Assembly (NCBI RefSeq): GCF_021018805.1
Contig: NC_086247.1
Coordinates: 150,811,285-150,875,284, forward strand
DNA: 64,000 nucleotides
Reading direction: 5' to 3'
From: Prinia subflava
Taxonomy: Eukaryota > Chordata > Aves > Passeriformes > Cisticolidae
Under the pieces are notes generated by a model that made no database searches, was not told the origin of the DNA, and saw only the letters and a program-made list of their open reading frames with translations. Below, piece after piece: positions 48,873-61,051 of the stretch (the stretch's first letter is position 1; each line of letters starts with the position of its first letter). Position numbers and translations under genes: made by a program.

Positions 48873-49825
48873 TAGCCATGGTGATACTGCAGTCAATCCC
48901 ACTGACACTCACAGGTAGAGTAATTAAGCTTTGGCTCAAAGTTTGTTTCCTTCTGGGTTACTGGATTTGGGGTGGGCAGGGCTATAACCACAGGAGCCCA
49001 GACTCTTTATCAGAGGCCGGTGCAGAGATTCAACATCACTGACACTTCAGGGTTTGAAAATCAACATCAAGCCCAATTTCAGATGGAACACACAAACTAT
49101 GAACTAAGAAACAAAAACGAGGCTGGTGTTATTAATTTATAATCACGCAGCCTCGCTGAAAGTAATGCCTCAGTTGGACAGGAAAAATAAAGCAAAAATC
49201 ACACATATACAAGAAACCAAGAGCAGTGATGATGGTTCAATTTGTTGGTTTTCCTCAAGCTTTAAGAAAAAGAAAGGCATTAAACCATTGCATAGTAAAG
49301 AAAAGCCTTGTGGGCAGAGCATTACTTGCAATTTGTTGTCTATAGCTTATTTTCTGTCATTAGTCTCACAATGCCTTGAGCGAAAAGTTTTTGCTCTAAT
49401 TTGCCTACATGGGTTGGGCTTTGGGGCTTTCCAGAGTGCAGGAGCTCTGCATTTGGTGCAGGGACATTTATGGCAATTTGGGAGGCATCTGCTGAAAAGG
49501 TGGATGTGCAGGAAAAGAGTAGCTCCTGCTCACCATAGAAAAGGAAAATTTAGGAACCAAAACAGAGTATTCTGAGGCAGACACTGGCACAGTGTTCCCT
49601 GCCACAGCGAGAGGTTAAGAGGCTGATTTAAAATCTTATTCCTTGGATCAATATTTCCCAGCATCTCGGCAGTAACCTGGCCTGACTCTCACTGGAAATC
49701 ACAGTGGGGTGCTTCCATTCCAAGATTTACACAGAAAACTTAGAGATTTCAGGAAGTATTGTGGGCACTCATCAAGGAATTGAGCTTTGCATTCCTGAGC
49801 ATCATAACACAAAGTTTAGTTTGTT

Positions 49826-49915
49826 TATTGCTAGTTTTTGGGTTTTGTTTTGGTTTTTTTTGTTTGTTTGTTTGTTTTGGTTTGGTTTTTTGGTGTTTGT
49901 TTTGTTTTGTTTTTA
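49826..49915 (+). repeat. (GTTT)n-rich low-complexity tract
   Basis: GTTTGTTTGTTTG and GGTTTGG blocks lie in the proposed intron 1; ORFs through it are artefacts. Confidence 0.9.
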
Positions 49916-51759
49916 CTGGATTGAATGTTACTAACAAGTTTGAGTCAAAATTCAGTTTTGACTCCTAGTCCTTACCACAAAAACCAATCTTGCCTGGAAC
50001 ACGGTGAACACTAAAAAATTCCCTATTACCATGAGCATGCTAAAAACCTGAGACAGTTTAGACAGACAGATGTTGGGCTTGCATTTACTTTTAGACTTCA
50101 TTTTCTTCACATCTTATAAGGTTATTGCACCAAAACCTTAAGTGGCTTATTCATTGAAAGTTGTATGATATTGTTTTCTATTTCCTCTGTTCCATGATAG
50201 TTTATTTATTTCCCCAAATCTGCACAGAAAAAAATCAAAGTAATGGCACTTCAGGCTTTGATATATTTATGTTGGACAACAGGAGGTTTAGCAAGCACTG
50301 GGAGGAGTATTTCCAGCAACATCCTCATGCCACACTTAGTGCAATTTAATTAAAAGCAATCTTTCCTGAGAGTCCATTCAAAAATGGTGCCCCTGAGCTG
50401 CTGTGGGGGTAGAAAAACTGTAATTTAGATGTCACAAAAAAGACAGATCTCCACTCATTAAGAAGTCCATTAGCACACTTGGGGAAAAGTAGGGACATTT
50501 TCTATGCGCTCTGAAAATTAGGGAAGTGCTTCAAAGCTGGGCACTGAATATATTATTCACCTTTGAAAAAGCAATTCCACGGGATCAAAGAGCCAGCAGT
50601 AACACTCAGTCTTTTTTTGAAAATTAATCAAAGCTCCAAGAATTGGCTGAATTCATTGACAAGATGAGAAGACTTCAGAACTTGGAGGCTCCTTCCAGTG
50701 ATCTGTTTCAGCTTCCAGTGCCCTGCAATCCTGAGGCCTCACAAACGGGTTTTGCGTCAAGTGCATAAATCATTGACTGAGAATATTCATCACTCTCCTT
50801 GCTGCCTCTGTCTCCTCAGCTTGCCTTCACTCAGATCCCATCTCAGATATGCTCTGAAATTAATCCTGTACTCCCAGCTCCCGCTGCCTGTGCTTCCCCA
50901 GGTCTTCTGATATGGCTCTGATGCCTGAATATTTTGGCTCTCCCTCACACAGACTTGTCTGCCATTCGTGTCACACATGGACTCCCACCTTGGAGGATTA
51001 AAACTCACCTGCTATTTTAGAATACAGAAAAGAACAGCAAATACAACTCCTGCATCCCCCTTTTTTAAGTGTGGAATGAAGTGTTCAATTAGTCCTGAAA
51101 GTTGGCCAGGATTGCCAGAGACATCAGGCAGGAGAATCAGGACATACTTTGAAATACACACATTATTGCAGTGAAATTTTGATGGGCAGGAAGGGCTTTT
51201 AGGATGGAGGAAGACTCATGGAAAAAGAAGAAAATTTTGAAGACAGGTTGAATAACAGACAAAGAAAACCTCAGCCTTCAACAACTTCCCAGTCAGTTAA
51301 TGTATCTCATCTAAACCTTCCATCTGCTTAACTCCTTCTTAAAAAGCCAAGTGCTAATTAAAAATCTTTGAGACTGGGGAGTGCAGGACACCGAAGCCAA
51401 TTTTCACATGTGCTTTGGAGGGATCTGGGGCCCACCCCGAGCTCCATGAGCTCCTGTCCATTCCACAGCTGCATTCCCAATTGCAGTAAAAACTTTCCTG
51501 CCCAAGCCCTGGCCTATAATTAATTCTGGGATATTCATAATGCCATATGTGTAGTGCTGTGTTCTGTCAGAAAACAAGAAACTATAAAAAATAGTGATTT
51601 CTTATGCAGTAAAAAAAGTCAACTCAACTCTTGCAAGCTCAATTGCATCCATGTAATTTTTTTCCACCATCCCCAAGCCCTGATTACCACTGTGGATGAA
51701 GCCTTCAGTTTTCCATTCCCTGTGTTCCAGCCCCTGAGCTCACACCCAGGCTCACTCAG

Positions 51760-52110
51760 CTCTCTGCACACAGCAGCCACACAAAACAAATCCTTCTCCT
51801 GCTGCACACCAAGGACAGCTGGCACAAGTTCTCAGGCCCCAGAGCACAACCAGCGGTGGCTGCAGGAGAAAACAAGAAGGATGGGACTGCATCACCTGCA
51901 GCTGGCATTGGACAATCCCACCCCAAAGTGCCAATGGACCCAAACTGATCCAAGGGGGAGGCCTGGGCAGCGTTTGTCCATTTGGGGCCCATTTTGGGCC
52001 CCCCTTGGGTGCAGCCCTGGCCAGGCTCTTGTGCTGCCCAAGGTGTGTCCTTCAAGGGCTTTGAATAAATCTCTGCTTTATTCTCCAGCTCTGCCCAGTC
52101 TCTGCTCCAG
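51760..52110 (+). mobile_element. LTR-like sequence in proposed intron 1
   Basis: GC-rich sequence leads to TTTGAATAAATCTCTGC at about 52060, followed by C/T-rich sequence ending CTCTGCTCCAGC, resembling R-U5 of an avian ERV LTR. Boundaries and class are uncertain. The 211-codon ORF over it has no recognisable retroviral or host domain. Confidence 0.35.
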
Positions 52111-55100
52111 CTCAGCCTGCCCAAGGCATCAGGGGCTCTGGAAAGCACCAGGTCACCCAGCAGTGACAGAACTCCAGCCCCAGCTGTGAATTCAGCTCTC
52201 ACACAAAGCCCTGCCCTTGGCTCCCAGCTCTGGCTCCATCCTGATCCCAGAAGCTTCCAACCCCAAAGCTGCAGCCTCATTTCCAGTCTTTCTCTTCAGT
52301 CAGTTAAGTAGATTATTTCAGGAGGTTTTTTTGGCTGAAAATGACTACCTAGAGGATATTTTCTGTGTTTGTTTTCTCTCTCTAACTCTATTACCTATGG
52401 AAGAAGGGAAGCTGAGACACTGATTGCCTCACAGTCATTTAGAGGAACATATTTTCAATATTGTTTTCAAGACATTGAGGCAATGCTTGAATGCTCCTCT
52501 GTGGATTGGACTGTATTTATATGACTGTGTTTAACTGCATGACCTTACAGAGAACAGCACTTGCTATACATATTTATCCATGTATATCATTATATTTATT
52601 CACAGGTATTCTTTATGAGACAACACAGCCATACTAATTTATTTTGTTTAGGAGAGCTGTGTAATTAATATTACCTTGAGAAAAAATAATTTGTCAGCAC
52701 TGCTGAGTTGGGGAGAGCATTTAATTATTACTAATGCTTGAAGAATAGCAGAACACTAGTAACTGAGGATCCCTATTTTCTGCTTCTGCAAGTATTCTTG
52801 TAAATTAAAGAGAACTTTCTCCTTTTCTGTATCATTTTTTTGCCTGCAGGTGAGATTCATGTCATTTAATCCCAAAATTCTGAAGCCTGGAAGTCAAAGT
52901 CCTACAGCAAGTTCATTTTATTGATCTGTACTCTTGCCGTGTTTCCATCTCTTCCCAGTAATACTGAAGGAGACTCAATGAGTAACTTTAGACCAGAATC
53001 CTAATTTTAGATAGTTAATTGTAGATGATTAATCTAAATTCCCCCATCAAGCCTCCCTTAATGATCAGTGAAAGCAGACAAGCAGTTCCAAGGGAGGATT
53101 CCTCCTACTTTTCTCAGACACTTGTTTGAGGACAGTGACTGCCTGTACAGGAGCTTGTCTCCCTCCATTAACTCCCTCCAGGCTAAAAAAATCACCTAAA
53201 ACCAGATTATTCCACACATCCAGCTCCCCATGGAGAGGAATTGAAGGTCTGTTGCCCAGAACACAATAATCAACCACACAGAGGCAGAGGTCTTCAGTGA
53301 AAGCTGCTCCCCACCGAGAAAAGGAGGGCCAGCCTGTTTATTTCTTTTCCTTTTATAATTTTGTGGGTCTGAAAGCACATTGGATCTTGGGGTTACTACC
53401 CCTTCACCCCACTGGCTATGCAAGCAGTCAACCAACATTGTTTTCAGGCTGGAAATATGTAAGCAAAGGACAGTGAACAAAAACAAGAAGGGTTGTTTAT
53501 GTTCCAAAGCATGAGAAAGACTGACCCTTAATATCGCAACAGTAGCTACAGAACTGACTCCATCTTACAAATAAGTAGAAGGCTTTAAAAAATCTCAGAA
53601 AAACCAGGGCAACAAAGGTCTGCAGGGATCAGGCCGGTAGAAGAAGCACAAATTAAACACAAAAATTTAGACACCCAGTTTTGTTTAACTGGGAGTCAGC
53701 ACCTTGCCATGGGTTTGGATCAGTATGTCCATTAGCACAGGAAATACTTTGCTGAAGGGAATGTACAGCTCAGTGGTGAGCAGCCTGTGTTTCCATTCTC
53801 TACTCCATTCATCAGATCAGACTAAAGTCCTTCCCAGAAATGGCAAGTGTAGGTGTTTGAGGAGGAAAGCAGTTTAGCACAGCGTGAAGGCGGTGAAGAC
53901 AAGGTCTTTTCTGCTCCTTGTCCTCTGCATCCTGAGACTCTGAACTCTTTAAGACAGCAAAAGTCATTTTCAGGCATTTCAGCCTCCACTGTTCTCTGTT
54001 CCTTGTCACTTACTAGTGAATGGTAATTTTTTTAGTGTCAAGGACTCTATTCTGCAAGGCACAAAGTACACCCTGCACCATCCCCGTGGAGCTGACAGGA
54101 GGTAACAACACCCAATGCCTCAGAGGAAGTTTTCAGCATCAGCCCTCGGGTTTATTTTCATATCTGATTAATGACTTATTTGCAGAACCCATGCAGGAAT
54201 TATTTCTCTGCTCAGACATGATCCTTTGAGATAGGAGAGGTTCATTTCCCCACTACATCCTGGGGGTCTCAGGCCTTCCCTGACTCTTTAACTAAACATG
54301 CACAGAGACCTAGATTGAGACACAAACCCCACTGACATTCAGAGCACTGCCTCTCACCAGACAGGGGGCTGATGTTCGTGTTTTGAGGCCAAAATCTGCT
54401 TAGATCATGCAGTTTATAGAATTCCTTTTATTATGGGCACAGCCTGCTGCAATATGCTGCAATATTAAGATGATGAATGGCAGCCCCCAGATGTGCACGA
54501 TCCATCACTTGGGATCAGCTCCACTCTGCTGACAGCTGCAAGAATGAGTTGTGCCTCCATTAGGTGTAAAAAAGGCTGGCCCAGATGCCCAAATTGCTTC
54601 ACCTGCAGCAGTCTAACCCTTGAGGCTGACTGGTTTTGCATGAGAGAGCAGTGTTACACATGATAATAGCTGCACTGGCAAGATTCACATAGCAAGGACC
54701 CAAAAGCAGTCCCTTGTGCATAAATCTGTGTAACTACAGAGGAGACTGCAAGATCCAGAGATTCTGCAGGTGTGAGAATTCACATCCCAACTCTCAATAT
54801 TTCGAAATGAAAGGTCAGGTTCAGTCTGTAGTTTATACTCTCACAGTTATCCACAGAACAAAGCAGGCCCTAGAGAAGCACCCACTCCACCTGGCTTTCC
54901 CTGGATGAGATGGAATGTTTCCTGGGGAGGTGACTCTCTCCCTCCTGACTCCAGCGGGAGCCTCAATCCCAGCCCACGCTGAACATTCCACTGTGGAATG
55001 AGTAAAGTTTGAATTAAGGAGCCCCTGGAAATCACACCCGGAGGAAGGGTTCCAAACACTTCCCTGAGCCTGAGGATTGAGGGCAAAGAAGAAGAATCAC

Positions 55101-55711
55101 TGTGCTTGGATTTGCAGGGATTTTTGTTAAGGCAGTGCCAGCAGTGGCGTGTGGAGGTCAGGGAGGGGTGGCTGTGCCCGGGTTGTGTCCCTGTGCTCAC
55201 CCACCTTCCCCGAGGGGCAGAGCCTCAGCCTCACCTGCTGCCCTCAGGGCACACCGACAGGAGACAGCTCATGCTGGCTGAGATTAGAAACCTTCAGCCC
55301 TGAAAACATCCCAACAGAGAGGGAAACATCCCCCATCCATCAGGAGGAGCTGTTCCTTCCTAGTTATCCTCCTCCTCCTGCAAAGTTGCCTTTCTCAGGA
55401 CAGCTGGGACAGCGACCTGTCCCCTCCTGTCCTTCTAGAGCCCTGCTGCAGCCATTCTGCTTTGGGGATGCTCTTCTGTCCCCCGCAAACTGCAGCTCTA
55501 ATGAATGGAAATGAAAAGGCATTCATTAACAGCATCTTGGGGTTGGAAAACTGTAGTGAAAGCAGCTGGGTCAACCCATTAACTCGGGGATATATTTTTT
55601 TCTTTCCTCTAACATCTCTGTCTCATTTTATATTTTTTTCTTCTTAATCCTTTCCTCCCTTTTCTCTCTCTCTGCCTGCTCCCTGTTAAGAGAAAAGTTC
55701 CCCAGCTTCTT

Positions 55712-55836
55712 TCCCCCGCCCCGGCTGCAGCGGGGCAGCTGCGGAGCCATCCAGCTGTGCCAGATGTGCGGTCCCCCCGCCCCGGCTGCAGCGGGGCAGC
55801 TGCGGAGCCATCCAGCTGTGCCAGATGTGCGGTCCC
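55712..55836 (+). repeat. 61-bp GC-rich tandem duplication next to exon 1 donor
   Basis: Two copies of a unit starting CCCCGCCCCGGCTGCAGCGG and ending CAGATGTGCGGT lie back to back, with a third partial CCCCGCCCCGGC. The array ends about 35 bp from the exon 1 donor inside the proposed intron 1. The copies look identical by eye, so the duplication may be recent or under conversion. Confidence 0.95.
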
Positions 55837-55869
55837 CGCCCCGGCGGTCCCCCCGCGGGCATCACTCAC

Positions 55870-55902
55870 CAGCGGGAGCAGCAGCCAGCGCAAAGTTCGC
55901 AT
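55870..55902 (-). CDS. GHRHR: Proposed GHRHR exon 1: signal peptide start
   Basis: The ATG at 55900-55902 has a purine at -3 (GGAGGATGC). It opens MRTLRWLLLPL and reaches a strong donor GTGAGT, leaving phase 0 to fit exon 2. Joined, MRTLRWLLLPLVTG would be a short signal peptide before IHPEC. It lies in a CpG island with GC boxes 60-100 bp upstream, as expected of a promoter. Intron 1 would be 10.2 kb. There is no sequence homology to prove it, and a different upstream exon remains possible. Confidence 0.55.
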
Positions 55903-56034
55903 CCTCCGCGGCGGCCGCCGGGTCCTGCGCTGCCTCTGCCGGGTGTGATGCTGCCAAAAGCCGGGGCTCTGCCCGCCCCCACCGGCACAGGGCCCGCCCC
56001 GAGAGCCCCCGGGGACCCCCGGCAGCCCCGCAGG

Positions 56035-56995
56035 GCGGGAGCGGGGGACAAGGACGGGAGCACAGGGGGACAAGGGGTGGAAGCAAAGGAACAATGATAA
56101 GAGCACAGGGATAATGATAAGAGCACAGGGACAAGGATAGGAGCAGGAGAAGGGTGAGAGCACAGTGAGAAGGATGAGAGTAGAGGACAAGGGTGGGAGC
56201 GGGAGACAAGGGTAGGAGCAAAGGGACAAGGGTGGGATGAGAAGGACAAGGACAGGAGCAGGGGACAAGGGTGGGAGCACAAGGGACAAGGGTGGGAGCA
56301 GGAGAACGACGGGAGCAGGGGACAAGGATGGGAGCGGGGGGACAAGGATGGGAGCAGGAGAAGGACAGGAGCAGGGGGACAAGGATGGGATGAGAAGGAC
56401 AAGGACGGGAGCACAGGGACAAGGACGGGAACAGAGGGACAAGGATAAGAGCACAGGGACAATGATAAGAGCACAGGGATAATGATAAGAGCACAGGGAC
56501 AAGGATGGGAACAGAAGAAGGGTGAGAGCACAGTGAGAAGGATGAGAGCAGGGGACAAGGGTGGGAGCAAGGGGACAAGGGTGGGATGAGAAGAACAAGG
56601 ACAGGAGCAGGGGACAAGGGTGGGAGCAAAAGGGACAAGGGTGGGAGAACAAGGGACAAGGGTGGGAGCAGGAGAAGGATGGGAGTGGGGGACAAGGATG
56701 GGAGCAGGGGGACAAGGATGGGAACAGGAGAAGGACGGGAGCAGGGGCAAGGGTGGGAGTGGGGGACAAGGACGGGATGAGAAGGACAAGGACAGGAGCA
56801 CAGGGACAAGGATGGGAACAGAGGGACAAGGATAAGAGCACAGGGACAAGGATGGGAGCAGGAGAAGGGTGAGAGCACAGTGAGAAGGATGAAAGCAGGG
56901 GACAAGGACAGGAACAGAGGGACAAGGACGGGAACAGAGGGACAAAAGGATGGGTGCAGAGGGACAAGGATGGGAGCACAGGGACAAAGATTCTC
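56035..56995 (+). repeat. About 1-kb minisatellite upstream of exon 1
   Basis: Variable units of about 18-20 bp are built on GGGACAAGGATGGGAGCA, with AGGAGAAGG, AGAGCACA and AATGATAAGA variants. Larger blocks recur (the AATGATAAGAGCACAGG block appears near 56090 and near 56462), so there is higher-order repetition. Read on the - strand it gives three long overlapping frames (up to 506 codons) of CSHPCPCAP-type repeats, which are artefacts because all three frames stay open. Confidence 0.97.
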
Positions 56996-56999
56996 CAGC

Positions 57000-59900
57000 A
57001 TCCCCAATAGATATTGGATTCAGCCCCACTCACCTGTCCAGTGTCCCATGTGCAAAGCAGGGAGCTGGGACAGCAGAGAGTTTTTTGGGGTGTTTTGGAA
57101 GCAGAAATTCTCTGTGCCATTCTCTGCACTCACCCCTCCTGCTGACGGTGGGTGCTGGTTATGCCAGGGTCTGGGGTCTGAGTGGGTCTGGCACTGTGGG
57201 ATTCCCTTTGGGACTCCCAGGGATGGAGTTTCTGGGTTTTGGCTTCCCCCTCCTCTCAGGCAGATTTTTTTGGGCAATGACAGAATTTCCTCCAGAGCTT
57301 GCACAAGATCTTTTTGGCCCTTGTGTCACAAAGATGTCTTGAGCTCAGGGTTATTTCTTGGTGCTCAGAAAGTTAAAGCTTTTCTTGCCTACAGATTAAA
57401 TCTGGAAAAATAAAATAAAATAGAAGAGGAAAAAAATTAAGCGTGAGGGTTCCTAGGACCAGGCACCAGCTCTGGATTTTGCCCCACTGAATATTGCACT
57501 GAGCTATTTTCAGGACCTGGGAGAACCAAAATGATGAACATGACAAAAGCAGTTTTCCTTGAGAAGACTGAAGTGCTGTTTCATATCCTGTTTATCATTC
57601 ATTATTTCCCAGTGGTGTTAAGCACACAAGTTCTGGACAGTCAGAGGAGATTTGGGGATTGATAAATTACTTCAAAATAAGCATTCAGTGCCATTAGAAG
57701 AAATATTCCTTTCTGCAGCTTTGTCCATAGGTGTACAGCTCTCCTACAATCCCTGTGTCTGGTTTTCCAGCTCCACCCAAATATTTCAGATACACACTAT
57801 ATAACATTTGTAACCAAATTCTCATTTAATCTTCTCTTTTCTGTGTTTGTCTTTCATTACTGCAAAATGGCACCTGATCCCTGACCTGCACAGCCTCAAA
57901 TGTTACTCCAAAAATCAGATTTGTGAGAAAATAGATTAAAACTTCAGAAAAAAAAAAGAAATTAAGTCTGATTTTGACTTTTTCCCTGTCTGTAATGGCA
58001 AGTTAAAACTGTGGCCACTTTCACTAGTCAGCAAGGCAGTTCCTACTTCCAGTGCAAAGGAAAATGCAAAGTGCAGACCTGTCAGACACCCCCAGGACAG
58101 GAACAGTTCATAATCCCTGCTGAGCTTTATTCAATCGACTTAAATATAGAAGATCAGAGAATAACAGAACAATTTGGGTCAGGAGATGGGGCTCTGGCCC
58201 CAACCCTCTGCCCTCACAACTCCAATTTCACAGTCCTGTTGCTCAGGAATTTGTGTTTCAGAGGGAATTGCTCTCAGAGCCACGCTGTAAACACCAAAAT
58301 GCCACTGAAGGAACACGTGTGGCATTCCAGCCTCCAATATTTCACCTGGATTCTTTTATTGAATGCCTTGAAGGTCACTTAAAGGAGGTTTTAAGGTCAT
58401 CACAACCAGCTTGGAGCAAACCCAAGTGTGAACCATCTTTTGTTTGTAATTTTTTACAGAGTTTTTCAACATGAATATTTTTTAGGAGTTTTTTAGGAGA
58501 AGACACTGCTTGATGGAGCAGACCTGGTCTCTCAATATTTGCTTTCTCATACATTTTTCTCTCTCCCATCTGCTTTTCCTATCTCATCTCCAGCTGATCA
58601 AAAGAGCAGTCCACATTCCCATCCTTGAGACTTAAATTAATTAGCTGCAAATTCCTCTTGTAAGAATATTTTTCCATCCTAATAAGGAAATCAAGCCTCT
58701 TTTTATTGGGGTTTTGTAACATCTGTCTGGAATTAATGTTATAAACCTCACCTACATTAAAGTCTCTGATTTCCTCAGTCCTCTCACATCTCTTCATTAC
58801 TTTAAACAGATCCTTGGGACCTTATTTAGTCTAAAAACTAATTTCTGCTCATCATATTAATTTGCTTTATTCATTTTGCTCTTTGCTGTTTCTCTGTATG
58901 TACCCAAAGATCCAATAATGAAACAATGCAGGAAAGAAATCATACTTATTTCTCATAATATTTTCATATGCTCAGATGCATTTTGCTACTTTTTGTCACA
59001 AAGCAGGTCCTTGCCTGATGAGCTGCCTCTAACTAAGCATTTTTTTTTCTCCAAAAATTACAGGATAATTAATCAAAGATAAGAACCACCTTTGTTTTCC
59101 TGCTGCTCCACAACATCAGCCTGGGCTCAGAATACAACAGATGGGCATGAAAATGTCCTGTTGTTAACAACAACAAGCCAGAGTGTTGGTATGAAACTTA
59201 ATCAATGAGGCAGCAGACCTGAGATTCCTCCTAATCCCCCTCATGGATAGCCTGAATCAATTGGTGCCATTTAATGAAAATTACTTGACATTTGCTGAGC
59301 ACCTTTGTGGAAGCTGGAGAATGGGGTTTCGGTGCCATATGTTGCCTGAAAATGGGTTTTTCATAACAAAAAGTCTTCCTGAAATGCACCTGAATTTCCT
59401 CCACCAGCACTTCCTCAGGCTGGAGAATAGGGTGTCCCATCCCCACACTGCAGCATGAGCCATCAGCCAGAGCATGAAGGTGAATTTATTGACATTTCTA
59501 AACAATCTTTTGATAAATCTGACTAAAGATGCAAAACAAAAAGCCCTGGGATTACGAGAAGGAGGCTGCAATTACAGAAGGTACATAATTCAGTGCTCAG
59601 GCAGAACATGGTGTTACTGAGAAACATATTGGGAGTGTAATTAACAGCAAAACTTTGCAGTATTTTAAAAAAAAGAGGGCATAAAAAAAGGCTGGAGGTT
59701 TTATTCTTGAGAGTGATCTCTGTGGGGTGTTTGAGGCAGAGGGGTGAGAGCAGGAAAATAAAACAACTGGAGGCAACGGGGCTGGGTTTGAGATACTAAA
59801 AAGGGAAGGCACTAAATATCAAACAAGTGCTTGGAGCTGCATGAGGATAATTTGTCCAGTTGGTGTTCTCTGTAAACCCTCCCCTGTTATCTCCTCACTG

Positions 59901-60680
59901 CTTTTTCTTGGATAAAATTGACTCCTGCTGTGTCCTGGGGCTCTGACTCCATCTGTGCCCATATTCTGTTACTGTTCCTTGGCCTGACCCCAGGGGCTCC
60001 TCCAGAATAAAGGCAGAAATCACAGACCCCTGGATTATTTGGATTCTGTCCTATCTGGTTTGATCTGTAAACTCAATTTCACCCAAGTATCTAAGGCTCT
60101 TTGTGAATTTGAAAAATATATCTGATTTGTACTCGTCTTCCACAAACATATTATTTAACTCTTTTAAAAATAAACTCCTTTAATCTTTTCAGCATTTCTA
60201 CTTGCAAAAAAAAAACCCCAAAACTGTCAGCGATGCTTCCTCTACTTCCACTGTATTTTCTTCAAGAATAAGCAAGTTATTTTTTCCAACCTAAGGGAAG
60301 TTACTTTTCCCAGTGACACAATGAAATCTTCATTCCTATTAATAGTCTCTAAAGAGTTGACAGACCAGCTGTTCCTGTCCTCAGAAATTGTTTTGTGCAT
60401 TGTATTATTCATTGGTTTTCTTGTTTTCCTCTGGCCACTTCAACTTGATTTCAATTCTGTTTCTTTTTCAAGAGGAGGAGAACAACCCTCATTTTTATTC
60501 ACTAAAATGCAGGTTTAAGACTAAGCTTGCTCCTTTTCTAAGGACCAAGAAAATATTCATGTTTCTCCTAGGTATAGATTGAGCCAATAAAATTGAATTT
60601 GGGTAAACAGGAATAACCTGGTTTTAGCAATACAGAAGTCTATTTACTGGTGTATACTGGTCTTTGCTTCTTTTATGTTT
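57000..60680. other. Intergenic, no gene recognised
   Basis: This is unique AT-rich DNA. The longest frame (58011-58382, 123 codons) has no family resemblance, no splice-site support and ordinary intergenic composition. Nothing resembling AQP1 or another expected neighbour was seen. Confidence 0.6.
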
Positions 60681-60689
60681 AAAAGAGAG

Positions 60690-60905
60690 AGTCATGGAAT
60701 TCCAGGGTGGTTTGGGGTGAGAGGAATCTTAAAATTCATTTCATCCCCACCCCCTGCCATGGCAGGGACACCTTCCACTGTTCCAGGCTGCTCCAAGCCC
60801 TGTCCAACCTGGCCTTGGACACTTCCAGGGATCCAGGGACACCCACAAAATTCTCTGGACACCCTCTGCCAGGGCCTGCCCACCAAAAGGACATCTTTTT
60901 TCCAG
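60690..60905 (-). mobile_element. CR1-type LINE 3' fragment
   Basis: On the + strand it reads CTGCCATGGCAGGGACACCT and CAACCTGGCCTTGGACACTT, the reverse complement of the module at 11898-12048. Confidence 0.9.
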
Positions 60906-61051
60906 ACTTTTCCCTTTGATTATCCCAATTTCCCCAATGACTGCAGAAGGGACTCACCTCGCCAAGTTCAGACATTAGGTATGTAAATGTGAACTGATAA
61001 TTCTGGGTTGTTTTCACTGTCACGGTGCTGAATGCAATCTGCCTGACATGA

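Larger units (their letters stand above)
45648..55869 (-). other. GHRHR: Proposed GHRHR intron 1
   Basis: A 10.2-kb stretch with no recognised exon. It holds two CR1 fragments, an LTR-like piece, low-complexity GTTT sequence and otherwise unique DNA. If exon 1 is misassigned, part of this is promoter and upstream DNA. Confidence 0.5.
27767..55902 (-). other. GHRHR: GHRHR gene model, 13 exons, 439 aa
   Basis: This is a class B GPCR that binds hypothalamic GHRH on pituitary somatotrophs and raises cAMP through Gs. Coding lengths from exon 1 to 13 are 33, 100, 108, 110, 98, 133, 154, 61, 70, 92, 130, 42 and 189 nt, the canonical secretin-family pattern. They sum to 1320 nt in one frame. Features by residue: signal peptide about 1-14; extracellular domain with HPEC and six conserved cysteines (32, 46, 55, 69, 87, 104); sequons at N36 and N86; seven TM helices in exons 5-12; the TM3-ECL2 cysteine pair C197-C267; tail 378-439 ending in a PDZ-type TTV. 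Best matches recalled are human GHRHR segments WSEPFPPY, IIRILV and [10 protein letters not shown], and human GHRHR also neighbours ADCYAP1R1. The PRP receptor, or less likely the secretin receptor, is the alternative. Confidence 0.85.
55700..56060 (-). promoter_or_regulatory. CpG island / candidate GHRHR promoter
   Basis: This is the most CpG-rich stretch of the window, with GC boxes GCCCGCCCC at about 55970-56000 upstream of the proposed ATG. No TATA box is obvious. It is bounded abruptly on the upstream side by the minisatellite. Confidence 0.5.

Noticed and set aside
51554..52189. 211-codon + strand frame
   Set aside because: It overlaps an LTR-like segment, is low in any recognisable domain and has no splice or promoter context.
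55609..57129. Long - strand frames of 381-506 codons with Cys/Ser/Pro/His-rich repeats
   Set aside because: They are translations of the minisatellite at 56035-56995. Three frames stay open together and the repeat unit, not protein selection, explains them. Only the short exon with the signal peptide inside one frame has splice-site support.
58011..58382. 123-codon + strand frame starting MATFTSQQ
   Set aside because: No similarity to a family I know, ordinary AT-rich composition and no supporting signals; length is within chance for 7 kb of intergenic DNA.
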